Positions 25,882 through 33,351 of a stretch of DNA of 64,000 nucleotides are shown one piece after another. Positions within the stretch are counted from its first letter, which is position 1; each line of letters begins with the position of its first letter. The stretch covers positions 6,348,001 through 6,412,000 of the forward strand of contig NZ_JAUSZK010000001.1 of NCBI RefSeq assembly GCF_030817495.1. Reading direction: 5' to 3'. A program made the position numbers and the translations under genes. This DNA comes from Streptomyces sp. V3I7. GTDB taxonomy: Bacteria; Actinomycetota; Actinomycetes; Streptomycetales; Streptomycetaceae. The notes under the pieces are model-generated. The model was not told where the DNA came from. It did not search any database and was given only the letters and a program-made list of their open reading frames with translations.

Positions 25882-26048
25882 GCCGCCACCGCTGCCCCTC
25901 TTGCGACTACGTGTACGACGAGACCGCCGGCCACCCCCGCGAGGGCTTCCCCGCCGGTACGCCCTGGAGCCAGGTGCCGGACGACTGGTGCTGCCCCGAC
26001 TGCGGCGTCCGTGAGAAGACCGACTTCGAACCCGAGGAGAGCGTGTGA
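25878..26048 (+). CDS. rubredoxin 1 of the alkane hydroxylase operon
   Basis: This 56-residue iron protein has the two rubredoxin loops [10 protein letters not shown] and [10 protein letters not shown], each with CxxC. It carries one electron at a time to AlkB. It starts within the alkB stop codon (ATGA). AlkG1-type rubredoxins differ from AlkG2-type by residues between the CxxCG loops; only functional tests would show which of the two here drives AlkB. Confidence 0.93.
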   Translation: MSRHRCPSCDYVYDETAGHPREGFPAGTPWSQVPDDWCCPDCGVREKTDFEPEESV

Positions 26049-26239
26049 GCGCCGAGGACCGCCCCGCCAAGAAGTGGATCTGCCTCGTCTGCGGCTTCGT
26101 CTACGACGAGGCCGAGGGCTGGCCCGACGAGGGCATCGCCCCCGGCACCCGTTGGGAGGACATCCCCGACGACTGGTCGTGCCCGGACTGCGGCGCGGCG
26201 AAGGCCGACTTCGAGATGGCCGAGATCACGCATGCCTGA
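26045..26239 (+). CDS. rubredoxin 2 of the alkane hydroxylase operon
   Basis: This 64-residue rubredoxin has [19 protein letters not shown] and [12 protein letters not shown] loops, closer to the canonical sequence than rubredoxin 1. The start is GTG 26045, overlapping the previous stop by four bases (GTGA). It overlaps the reductase gene by eight bases. Confidence 0.94.
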   Translation: MSAEDRPAKKWICLVCGFVYDEAEGWPDEGIAPGTRWEDIPDDWSCPDCGAAKADFEMAEITHA

Positions 26240-27455
26240 GCCCGAGCCCGGCCCCGTGGTCGTCATCGGCGCCGGCATCGCGGGCGCCACCGCCGCGCTC
26301 ACGCTGCGGGCCGAGGGGTACGAGGGTGAGCTGGTCCTCGTCGGCGACGAGCCCGAACCGCCCTACCGCCGGCCCCCGCTGTCCAAGGAGGTGCTCTCGG
26401 GAGCCCAGCCGCCGTCCCGGACGCTGCTGCGTCCCGTCGCCTCCTGGGCGGAGCGGGGCATCGACCTGCGTACCGGCGTCGCGGCCACGTCGCTCGACAC
26501 CGACCGGCGCCGGGTGCTCCTCTCCGACGGCACGACGCTCCCGTACCGGAGACTGCTGCTCGCCACCGGCGGCCGTCCCGGGCGGCTGCCCGCGGCCGAC
26601 GCACTGCCGGGCGTCCACCGGCTGCGCAGCCTCGACGACGCGAACGCGCTGCGGTCGGCGCTCACCGGCGGCGGACGGGTCCTGATCATCGGCGCCGGTC
26701 TGATCGGACTGGAGGTGGCCGCCACCGCGCGCGGTCTCGGCTGCGAGGTGACCGTGACCGAGGCCGACGAACGGCCCCTGGCCCGCGTCCTTCCGGCGCT
26801 CGTGGCCGACGCCGTCGCCGCCCTGCACCGGTCACGGGGCGTGGAGCTCCTCACCGGGCTCCGGCTCGACCGCTTCGAACGACGCGACGGCCGCATCGCG
26901 GCCGCGCCGCGTGAGAGCGGTCCGGGCAGCTCCTCGACCCTGACGGCGGACACCGTGGTCGTCGCCGTCGGCATGACCCCCGAGACGGCCCTCGCCGAAC
27001 GCGCCGGCCTGAAGACCGACGACGGGATCCTGGTCGACGCGTTCGGCGAGACGTCCGCACCCGGTGTGTACGCCGCCGGGGACGTGGCGCGCGGCCCGTT
27101 CGGGAGCGGGGGCGCGCCGCGCAGGTTCGAGCACTGGGCGCACGCCCAGGAGCACGGGGCGGCGGTCGCGCGCAACATGCTCGGCGCCGGCGTCCCGTAC
27201 TCGCCCCGGCCGTGGTTCTGGACCCACCAGTACGGCAGCAGCCTGCAGGTCGCGGGCGACCCGAGGGACGCCGGGACGCTGACCGTCGACGGGGACCCGG
27301 AGGCCTTCGACTTCACCGTACGGGCCTGGCGCGACGGGCGGTTGACCGCAGCGGTGTGCGCGAACAGGCCGGCGGAGTTCCGCGCGCTGCGCGCAGAACT
27401 GGAGGCCGACGGGATGCGGGTGCCGTCGGTCGCCGCGGTGGAGGGGGTCACCTGA
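26232..27455 (+). CDS. rubredoxin reductase (FAD/NADH)
   Basis: The 407-residue flavoprotein is of the ferredoxin/rubredoxin reductase type. The first GxGxxG ([20 protein letters not shown]) binds FAD, a second in the middle ([19 protein letters not shown]) binds NADH, and [10 protein letters not shown] is the second FAD motif. The C-terminal domain contains PWFWTHQYG. It passes electrons from NADH to the rubredoxins for AlkB. The start overlaps rubredoxin 2. Its last 40 bases are duplicated downstream (see the repeat at 27415-28055), and the copy ends a few codons into decayed sequence. Confidence 0.95.
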   Translation: MPEPEPGPVVVIGAGIAGATAALTLRAEGYEGELVLVGDEPEPPYRRPPLSKEVLSGAQPPSRTLLRPVASWAERGIDLRTGVAATSLDTDRRRVLLSDGTTLPYRRLLLATGGRPGRLPAADALPGVHRLRSLDDANALRSALTGGGRVLIIGAGLIGLEVAATARGLGCEVTVTEADERPLARVLPALVADAVAALHRSRGVELLTGLRLDRFERRDGRIAAAPRESGPGSSSTLTADTVVVAVGMTPETALAERAGLKTDDGILVDAFGETSAPGVYAAGDVARGPFGSGGAPRRFEHWAHAQEHGAAVARNMLGAGVPYSPRPWFWTHQYGSSLQVAGDPRDAGTLTVDGDPEAFDFTVRAWRDGRLTAAVCANRPAEFRALRAELEADGMRVPSVAAVEGVT

Positions 27456-28055
27456 TTGCGATCCGATGCGCCGGTGACGGTCCCCCGACGACGCGGCGGG
27501 CGTGAGCCGCGCTCGCGCTCGCGTTCCGGCGTGGTCGGCCGCTGTCGGGAACGCACGGGAGCCGAGCCTGTCACGGAACGCCCGGCCGGGAAGCGGGTGC
27601 CGTCGGCCACCGCGGCGGAGGGGGTCACCTGATTGCGTGGCTGATTGCGTGACGCGCGGTCGGGTACGCGGAGGGCGGCATGGGCAGCCGAAGTCTCTGC
27701 GGGAGGATCCGAGGCGCCGGCGACGGTCCCCGGACGACGCGGCGGGCGTGAGCCGCGCTTGTGCTCCGGCGTGGTCGGCCGCCGTCGGGAACACGGGAGC
27801 CGGCCGGTCACGGAACGCCCGGCCGGGAAGCGGGTGCCGTCGGCCACCGCGGTGGAGGGGGTCACCTGATTGCGTGGCTGATTGGGTGACGCGCGGTCGG
27901 GTACGCGGAGGGCGGCATGGGCAGCCGAAGTCTCTGCGGGAGGATCCGATGCGCCGGCGACGGTCCCCGGACGACGCGGCGGGCGTACCGCGCTCGCGCT
28001 CCGGCGTGGTCGGCCACCGTCGGGAACGCACGGGAGCCGAGCCCGTCACGGCACG
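27415..28055. repeat. decayed tandem duplication spanning two gene ends
   Basis: Three head-to-tail copies begin at 27415, 27593 and 27830 (spacings 178 and 237 bases). Each starts with the 3' end of the rubredoxin reductase gene (GCGGGTGCCGTCGG ... GGGGTCACCTGA), then an intergenic part, then the first ~39 codons of the DUF6343 gene. Copy 1 lacks about 60-70 bases of the intergenic part. In copy 1 the DUF6343 start is followed by TGA after two codons (27466-27477), and in copy 2 ATG has become AGG (27712). Only copy 3 leads into a full gene. Copies 1 and 2 thus contain dead gene fragments. Confidence 0.9.
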
Positions 28056-28293
28056 CAGCGCGCTGGAACTGCGGCTCGTCCTCGGCGTCGCCGGGCTGCT
28101 CCTCCTGCTGCTCGGCACCGCGCTGTTCGCCCTGTGGGCGAGCGTCTCGGGGGCCCAGGACTCGCCGACCCCCGGTGAGCTCGGGACCCTGGCCGCGCTC
28201 TGCGGAGCCCTCGCGCTCCTGACGGTGGTGGACCTCGTGATCGTCATCAGGCGCCGTGCCCGGGAGCGGGGCGGCCGGCCGCACAGACACTGA
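27949..28293 (+). CDS. DUF6343 small membrane protein
   Basis: The 114-residue protein has the DUF6343 pattern: an Arg-rich N-terminus, the RTGAEPVTARSALELRL motif, then two transmembrane helices (LGVAGLLLLLLGTALFALWA and LGTLAALCGALALLTVVDLVIV) and a basic tail. Function unknown; it is common in Streptomyces. ATG 27949 has GGGAGG six bases upstream and lies inside the third copy of the tandem repeat; the two upstream copies of the 5' end are dead. A hairpin overlaps the stop codon. Confidence 0.82.
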   Translation: MRRRRSPDDAAGVPRSRSGVVGHRRERTGAEPVTARSALELRLVLGVAGLLLLLLGTALFALWASVSGAQDSPTPGELGTLAALCGALALLTVVDLVIVIRRRARERGGRPHRH

Positions 28294-28307
28294 CGTGCGC
28301 CGGCCGC
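28271..28307. terminator. hairpin over the DUF6343 stop codon
   Basis: GCGGCCGGC(C)GCAC pairs with GTGCGCCGGCCGC with one bulged C and a 10-base loop that contains the stop codon. Confidence 0.5.
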
Positions 28308-28398
28308 TGCGTCGTGCGGTCCGGTGGCGACGTGGAGACAGCGCGGTGACACTGGACGCGTCCGTGCCCCGAGCCAATGGACCATAACCAGGTGGACT

Positions 28399-28917
28399 AT
28401 GAACGTCATCGAAGAGTCGGTCGAGATCGCGGTCCCCGTACGCACGGCGTACGACCAGTGGACCCAGTTCAAGAGCTTTCCGCGCTTCATGCCCGCGGTG
28501 AAACGGGTCGATCAGGTCAACCCCACCATGACGCGCTGGAAGGTGGGGGTCGGCCCCCTGAGCCAGGAGTTCCTGGCGGAGATCGTCGAGCAGGTGCCCG
28601 ACAAGCTGGTGGCATGGCGCAGCGTGGAGCGCGAGCCATGGCTCCGCGGGGAGGTCGAGTTCCGTTCCGAGGGCCCCGACCGGACGGTGCTCACCGTCCG
28701 CATGGAGGTCCGGCCGCGTGGGCTGATGGGCCGGCTGATGGACCCCTCGAAGCTCGCCAGGCGTCTCGTCCGCACGGAACTCGGGCACTTCAAGGAGATC
28801 ATCGAAGGACTGGGAGACGCGAGCGGCGCCTGGAGGGGATCGGTCCGTAACGGCCGAGTGCACCCCTCGGAGCCGGATCCGCCCAGGAGCCACGTGCCCA
28901 AGTGGCCCGTCGGCTGA
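28399..28917 (+). CDS. SRPBCC-family protein related to GvpZ
   Basis: This 172-residue protein has a START/SRPBCC (polyketide cyclase-like) fold: ESVEIAVPVRTAYDQWTQFKSFPRFM at the N-terminus, a central strand region, and a helix (RTELGHFKEIIEGLG) followed by SGAWRGSVRNGRV. The same landmarks occur in the gas-vesicle-cluster protein at 51582 (AYDQWTQFQEFGQF, TGSWRGEIRDGEV). This is therefore a compact stand-alone relative of that protein without its acidic tail. ATG 28399 is chosen because the conserved domain begins there. It lies 82 bases before the second molybdoenzyme gene, same strand. SRPBCC domains bind hydrophobic ligands; the ligand is unknown. Confidence 0.85.
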   Translation: MNVIEESVEIAVPVRTAYDQWTQFKSFPRFMPAVKRVDQVNPTMTRWKVGVGPLSQEFLAEIVEQVPDKLVAWRSVEREPWLRGEVEFRSEGPDRTVLTVRMEVRPRGLMGRLMDPSKLARRLVRTELGHFKEIIEGLGDASGAWRGSVRNGRVHPSEPDPPRSHVPKWPVG

Positions 28918-28999
28918 GGCCGGCGGACGACGGCTGATCCGCGAGGACGACACAAGGCCCGGCAACGAGACGCGTCGACGAACCGAGAGGCAATGCGCG

Positions 29000-31324
29000 A
29001 TGAAGAAGGCACCCAAGCACGAGCCGGACGAGCGACTGATCGTGACTCCGCCCAAGAAGTGGGCGGCTGGAGTCCCCGCGGTGGTGCACGCGTTGGAGTA
29101 CTCCCTCGACGAGGCGACGCTCCGTACGACGGCGACGACGCTGCTCACCATGAACCAGGTCGAAGGGATCGACTGCCCGGGCTGCGCCTGGGCCGACCCG
29201 GCGCCGGGGCACCGGCACATGAACGAGTACTGTGAGAACGGCGCCAAGCACATCAACGACGAGGCGACCGGCCGGCGCGTCACCCGCGAGTTCTTCCGCA
29301 CCCACTCGGTCTCCGAGCTGAACGAGCAGTCGGACCTGTGGCTGAACCAGCAGGGCCGGCTGACCGAACCGATGATCAAGCGGCCCGGCTCGGACTACTA
29401 CGAGCCGATCAGCTGGCACGACGCGCTCGGTGTGATCGCGGACGAGCTGAAGTCGCTGGACTCCCCGGACGAGGCCGCCTTCTACACCTCCGGCCGGGCC
29501 AGCAACGAGTCGGCGTTCGTGCTCCAGCTCTTCGCGCGCGCGTTCGGCACGAACAACCTGCCCGACTGCAGCAACCTGTGCCACGAGACCAGCGGGTTCG
29601 GCCTGCACGAGACGCTGGGCACCGGCAAGGGCACGGTGGGCCTGGAGGACTTCTACCAGGCCGACCTGGTCTTCCTGGTGGGGCAGAACCCCGCGACGAA
29701 CCATCCGCGCCAGCTGTCCGCGCTGGAGAAGTGCAAGCTCAACGGCGGCAAGATCATCTCCGTGAACACGCTGCCCGAAGCGGGACTGTTCCGGTTCAAG
29801 AACCCCCAGCAGCTCAGTGGCGTGATCGGTGACGGTATCAAGATCTCCGACCTGTTCCTGCACATCCGCAGCGGCGGCGACCTCGCTCTGTTCCAGGGCG
29901 TCAACCGGCTGCTGCTGGAGGCGGAGGACGCCGCCCCCGGCACCGTCCTCGACCACGAGTTCATCGACAGCCACACGTCCGGCTTCGAGGAGTTCGCCGA
30001 GCACGCACGCAACGTCTCCTGGGACGACATCCTCGCCGCCACCCAGCTCACCCGGCAGCAGATCGAGGACGTACGCGACTACGTGCTGCGCGCCAAGCGC
30101 GTCATCGTGTGCTGGGCCATGGGCGTCACCCAGCAGCGCCACGGTGTGCCGACCGTCCGCGAGATCGTCAACTTCCTCATGCTGCGTGGCAACCTGGGCC
30201 GGGCCGGCGCCGGCGCCAGCCCCGTGCGCGGACACAGCAACGTACAGGGCGACCGCACGATGGGCGTGTGGGAGCAGATGCCGGACGAGTTCCTCGACGC
30301 CCTCCAGGCCGAGTTCGGATTCGACCCGCCGCGTGAGCACGGCGTGGACTCCGTCAAGGCCGTCAAGGCGATGTACGAGGGCCGCATCAAGGTGTTCCTG
30401 TCGCTGGCCGGGAACTTCGTGCGTGCGGCCCCTGACACCCGCATCACCGACGAGGCCATCCGCCGCTGCCGGCTGACCGCGCAGATCTCCACGAAACTCA
30501 GCAAGGCCCACACGGTGACCGGGGAGACGGCGCTCATCCTGCCCTGTCTGGGCCGGACCGAGATCGACGTCCAGGCGGGTGGCATCCAGTTCGTCACCGT
30601 GGAGAACACCTCGAGCGAGGTCCACACCTCCTTCGGGAAACTCCCTCCGGCCTCCCGCCTGCTGCTCAGCGAGGTCGCCATTCTCTGCAGGCTCGCCCAC
30701 CGGACGCTGGGCGACAAGGTGAAGGTCCCCTGGCGTGAGTTCGAGGCGGACTACGGGAACATCCGGGACCGGGTCTCCCATATCGTCCCGGGATTCTTCG
30801 ACTTCAACCGCCGCGTCAACCGTCCCGGAGGCATCAGGCTCCCCAACCCGGTCAACGAAGGCGTCTTCGCCACCGCCACCGGAAAGGCCATGTTCACCCG
30901 CAACGACTTCGACATGTCGCGTGCGCCCGAGGGAACCCTCATCCTGCAGAGCATGCGCTCCCACGACCAGTGGAACACCCTCCCGTACACCGAGAACGAC
31001 CGCTACCGGGGCATCCACGGCCGCCGCAACATCGTCATGGTCAACCCCGAGGACATGGCCGAACTGGGCCTCACCAGGGGGCAGTACGTCAACCTCGTCG
31101 GCGTGTGGCACGACGACGTCGACCGTCGGGTCGAGGACTTCATCGTCGTCCCCTACCCCACCACCCGCGGCTGCGCCGCCGCCTACTACCCCGAGGTCCA
31201 GCCCCTCGTCCCGCTCGACAGCGTCGCCGAGATCAGCAACCAGCCGACCTCCAAGGGCATCGTGGTCCGGCTCGAGCCCACGGCGACCCCGCCGGGCGCC
31301 AAGCCCACCGAATTCCGTCTCTGA
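29000..31324 (+). CDS. second FdhF/YdeP-family molybdopterin oxidoreductase
   Basis: A 774-residue paralogue of the enzyme at 11716, clearly similar along its whole length (start TPPKKWAAGVPAV, end SNQPTSKGIVVRLEPT). It keeps CPGCAW and YCENGAKH for the iron-sulfur site, Cys-His in NLCHETSG for molybdenum, GHSNVQGDRTMGV and the C-terminal NDRYRGIHG block. It has an extra ~10-residue basic N-terminus and a longer C-terminal tail (PPGAKPTEFRL). ATG 29000 has GAGAGG ten bases upstream. No fdhD or LysR gene lies next to it, so it probably depends on fdhD at 14228. A divergent role from the first copy is likely. Confidence 0.87.
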   Translation: MKKAPKHEPDERLIVTPPKKWAAGVPAVVHALEYSLDEATLRTTATTLLTMNQVEGIDCPGCAWADPAPGHRHMNEYCENGAKHINDEATGRRVTREFFRTHSVSELNEQSDLWLNQQGRLTEPMIKRPGSDYYEPISWHDALGVIADELKSLDSPDEAAFYTSGRASNESAFVLQLFARAFGTNNLPDCSNLCHETSGFGLHETLGTGKGTVGLEDFYQADLVFLVGQNPATNHPRQLSALEKCKLNGGKIISVNTLPEAGLFRFKNPQQLSGVIGDGIKISDLFLHIRSGGDLALFQGVNRLLLEAEDAAPGTVLDHEFIDSHTSGFEEFAEHARNVSWDDILAATQLTRQQIEDVRDYVLRAKRVIVCWAMGVTQQRHGVPTVREIVNFLMLRGNLGRAGAGASPVRGHSNVQGDRTMGVWEQMPDEFLDALQAEFGFDPPREHGVDSVKAVKAMYEGRIKVFLSLAGNFVRAAPDTRITDEAIRRCRLTAQISTKLSKAHTVTGETALILPCLGRTEIDVQAGGIQFVTVENTSSEVHTSFGKLPPASRLLLSEVAILCRLAHRTLGDKVKVPWREFEADYGNIRDRVSHIVPGFFDFNRRVNRPGGIRLPNPVNEGVFATATGKAMFTRNDFDMSRAPEGTLILQSMRSHDQWNTLPYTENDRYRGIHGRRNIVMVNPEDMAELGLTRGQYVNLVGVWHDDVDRRVEDFIVVPYPTTRGCAAAYYPEVQPLVPLDSVAEISNQPTSKGIVVRLEPTATPPGAKPTEFRL

Positions 31325-31343
31325 CGGGATGACCTGACGGTGT

Positions 31344-31378
31344 TCGAGGGCTGGCTCCGCTGCGGATTCAGCCCTCGA
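31344..31378. terminator. bidirectional hairpin between molybdoenzyme and DUF6766 genes
   Basis: A perfect 10-bp stem (TCGAGGGCTG/CAGCCCTCGA) with a 15-base loop covers the end of the minus-strand DUF6766 gene and follows the plus-strand stop by 19 bases. Confidence 0.6.
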
Positions 31379-32066
31379 CGCCCGTCGAGGTGTGGGCCGC
31401 GCCCACCGGCTTCGACTCCGGTGAGCCGCGCTGGCGGAGATAGACCGACAGGATGGCCATGGAGGCGACGGCGAGCAGCTCGGACTGCCAGTTCTGCAGC
31501 GAGCGGCTCCAGAAGTCGGCCGAGGCGAGGTAGGCGCCCCAGCCGACGGGCGCCTGGAGCTGACGCAGCCGCTGCTCGTTGAAGGCGGACACGCCCGCGA
31601 TCGACTGCGCCAGCCAGGACAGCAGGAAGAGCCCGCCCATGACCAGCCCGAGGGAGCGGGAGAAGACCGTCTGACGCCAGCCCCCCGTACCGGCCCAGCG
31701 CGGGGAGTCGGTCCGCGCGTGCGGACCGACCCGCTGCTCCTTCTCCGATTCCAGTCCGGCCTTGTGCAACTCCTTGGACTCCGGAGAGCCGCGCTGCAGG
31801 AGCCACACCGTCCCGAAGATGTAGAGGAAGAACTGCAGGTACTCCGACTGCCAGTTCTCCGTCACGTCCACCGCGAAGTCCGACGACGTCACGTACTCGC
31901 CGAGGCCGACGGGAGCGAGGCCGTCGAGCGCGAGCTGCTCGTCGAACTCGGCGCAGCCCGCCACGGCCTGGCAGATGAGCACGACGAGGAACGCGAGCCC
32001 GAAGGCCAGGGAGAGACCGTTGTCGTGGACGAACCGACGCACGCCTTGCCCGCTGTGCGCCCTCAT
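31368..32066 (-). CDS. DUF6766 membrane protein with internal duplication
   Basis: A 232-residue integral membrane protein built from two similar halves. Each has a hydrophobic helix, a loop with F(D/N)EQ, APVG-G-Y, a DF motif and NWQSE, a second helix, and RQRGSPESK. The repeat positions are roughly 25-95 and 150-225. Function unknown; the family is DUF6766. It starts inside the stop codon of the 27-residue micropeptide upstream (ATGA), so the two are coupled. Such paired-helix halves suggest an ancestral homodimer. Confidence 0.8.
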   Translation of the reverse strand: MRAHSGQGVRRFVHDNGLSLAFGLAFLVVLICQAVAGCAEFDEQLALDGLAPVGLGEYVTSSDFAVDVTENWQSEYLQFFLYIFGTVWLLQRGSPESKELHKAGLESEKEQRVGPHARTDSPRWAGTGGWRQTVFSRSLGLVMGGLFLLSWLAQSIAGVSAFNEQRLRQLQAPVGWGAYLASADFWSRSLQNWQSELLAVASMAILSVYLRQRGSPESKPVGAAHTSTGVEG

Positions 32067-32146
32067 CGGTGCAGCAGCCCGATCGCGGCGAAGTAGACGA
32101 GCCCGGCGATGACGACGACGAGGCAGCCGGTGAACATGAACCTCAT
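32063..32146 (-). CDS. 27-residue membrane micropeptide
   Basis: A short ORF, MRFMFTGCLVVVIAGLVYFA plus seven residues ending GLLHR, is almost wholly one transmembrane helix. It has a strong ribosome site (GGGAGGGTGACC before ATG 32146), starts 3 bases after the lipoprotein stop and overlaps the DUF6766 start by four bases. The placement in a tight lipoprotein-micropeptide-DUF6766 operon supports translation. It may stabilise or modulate its membrane neighbour; no family is recognised. Confidence 0.65.
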   Translation of the reverse strand: MRFMFTGCLVVVIAGLVYFAAIGLLHR

Positions 32147-32149
32147 CGG

Positions 32150-32596
32150 TCACCCTCCCTTGATCGTGCACGTGAACGCCGGTTCGCCCGGCTCGGCCGC
32201 GCAGCCCGCCGCGACGACCCTCCAGCCCTCGTCGAAACGGGACAGGAAGAGGATGTCGTCGCGCAGGACCACCTGTGCCTGTCTGCCGTAGACCTCGACG
32301 TCGCGGACGGGGCCGCCTTCGGGGAGCCCCTGTTCCCCGAGCGCGGAAGCGCACGCAGAGCGCTGGGACTCCTGCAGCTCGCTGCGCGTCTCGGGGGCCA
32401 GCAGGGCGCAGGCGGCCAGGGTTCTGTGTGCGTGCAGCATCCCCTCGAACGTCTCTGCCAGCGCCGCAGCCTCCCCGCTCCGGGCTGCCGTGGCGCCGCA
32501 GCCGCTCGCCGCCGCGGCGAGGAGGAGCAGCGTCGCGGCCCGCAGCGCGTTCCTCCGCACCGTCAGGACGGCGCGGGGAACGGTGCGCTCGGACAT
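32150..32596 (-). CDS. putative lipoprotein of unknown function
   Basis: The 148-residue protein has a basic N-region, a hydrophobic core (AATLLLLAAAA) and a lipobox with ASGCGA, so Cys about residue 33 is the lipid-anchored start of the mature protein. The mature part has three or four more cysteines (ACALL, SACASA, AAGCAA, FTCTIKGG) and a beta-rich region with FLSRFDEGWRVVAAGC, as in extracytoplasmic NTF2/DUF4878-like domains. ATG 32596 has AAGGGCAG upstream; the frame is open from 32629. It is the first gene of the operon with the micropeptide and DUF6766. Confidence 0.78.
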   Translation of the reverse strand: MSERTVPRAVLTVRRNALRAATLLLLAAAASGCGATAARSGEAAALAETFEGMLHAHRTLAACALLAPETRSELQESQRSACASALGEQGLPEGGPVRDVEVYGRQAQVVLRDDILFLSRFDEGWRVVAAGCAAEPGEPAFTCTIKGG

Positions 32597-32752
32597 CGGG
32601 CTGCCCTTCTCGGTGGATCCGGTCCTCACACCGCCGGGCTCGGGACCGGCGACGCCGTCAGCCTCTCAAGCCGGTGGCGTCGGCGCCGGATCGTTTGCTC
32701 AGCCGACGCCGATCACCACCCGTGCGGCGGTACGACGACACGGGCGGCATGC

Positions 32753-32776
32753 GCATCGACGCCGGACCCGGGGTAC
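32753..32776 (+). promoter_or_regulatory. candidate SigB-type promoter
   Basis: GCAT (32753-32756) and GGGTAC (32771-32776) are 14 bases apart and match the streptomycete SigB consensus GNNT-N14-16-GGGTAC/T. It is 46 bases upstream of the DUF2795 remnant, which has a strong ribosome site. The same GCAT-GGGTAC pairing occurs before gvpO. Confidence 0.5.
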
Positions 32777-32821
32777 CCGTACAGGTGAAACCAGACCCGG
32801 TGCACTGCCTGGGGAGGCGTG

Positions 32822-32934
32822 ATGGCAGAGATCAACCCCGTTGAACTGCAGAAGGTGCTCAGATCTCGGAAGCCGGCCCGGACCGGTTCGACAGCCCCGC
32901 CGACGTTCAGAAGGCCGTCCTCGGCGGCTCGTGA
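32822..32934 (+). pseudogene. DUF2795 gene with internal deletion
   Basis: Frame 1 reads MAEINPVELQKVL, the typical DUF2795 start, from ATG 32822 with GGGGAGG four bases upstream. From about 32860 a second frame reads PDRFDSPADVQKAVLGGS and a stop at 32934, the typical DUF2795 end. The roughly 23-27 residues that join these parts in intact family members (the YPADKDALVEHAR-like middle) are gone and the frame is broken. Intact members are about 60-65 residues; what remains here is 113 bases. A small deletion has clearly killed the gene. Confidence 0.85.
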
Positions 32935-32999
32935 CGGGAACGCCCCGCACGGGGAGCCGGGAACAGCCGCTCGGGGGCCTTTCACCTGAAGGAGTACGC

Positions 33000-33326
33000 A
33001 TGCCTGCCGGATCCAGCGCCAAACGGGAGCGCCAGTACGAGCACATCAAGGAAGGCGCCGAAGAACGTGGTGCCTCGGCCTCGCGCGCCAAGGAGATCGC
33101 CGCCCGCACGGTCAACAAGGAGCGGGCGCGTTCCGGTGAGTCCAAGTCCGCGAGCAAGACCTCCACCCGGGACCGCAAGTCGGCGCCCGAGCGGGGCGGC
33201 GAGCGGTCCCACCAGGGTTCGCAGGGGCCGACCAAGGACCAGTTGTACGAGGAGGCCAGGAAGAAGAACATCGAGGGCCGCTCGTCGATGAACAAGGACG
33301 AGCTGCGGCAGGCCCTCGGACGCTGA
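33000..33326 (+). CDS. plasmid-stabilization-like / Rho-N-like small basic protein
   Basis: A 108-residue, highly charged protein. Residues 1-45 (SSAKRERQYEHIKEGAEERG, RAKEIAARTVNKERARSGES) match a family called plasmid stabilization protein in actinobacteria. The middle is Ser/Lys/Arg-rich and disordered, and the C-terminal TKDQLYEEARKKNIEGRSSM-type helix-turn-helix resembles Rho-N/SAP nucleic-acid-binding motifs. ATG 33000 has GAAGGAG five bases upstream. Probably binds nucleic acid; the plasmid role is only a database label. It lies 65 bases after the DUF2795 remnant and may share its SigB-like promoter. Confidence 0.75.
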   Translation: MPAGSSAKRERQYEHIKEGAEERGASASRAKEIAARTVNKERARSGESKSASKTSTRDRKSAPERGGERSHQGSQGPTKDQLYEEARKKNIEGRSSMNKDELRQALGR

Positions 33327-33351
33327 CCGGCCCACCGGCCCCGGCCGTCAG
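33323..33351. terminator. hairpin between convergent genes
   Basis: CTGACCGGCC and GGCCGTCAG pair with one bulge around a CACCGGCCCC-type loop, covering the stop codons of the plasmid-stabilization-like gene and the SDR gene. Confidence 0.45.

Noticed and set aside
27415..28055. Insertion sequence or transposon
   Set aside because: No transposase, no terminal inverted repeats; the unit is made of local gene ends.
32713..32985. 90-codon minus-strand ORF
   Set aside because: It lies antisense to the DUF2795 remnant and its translation has no family pattern.
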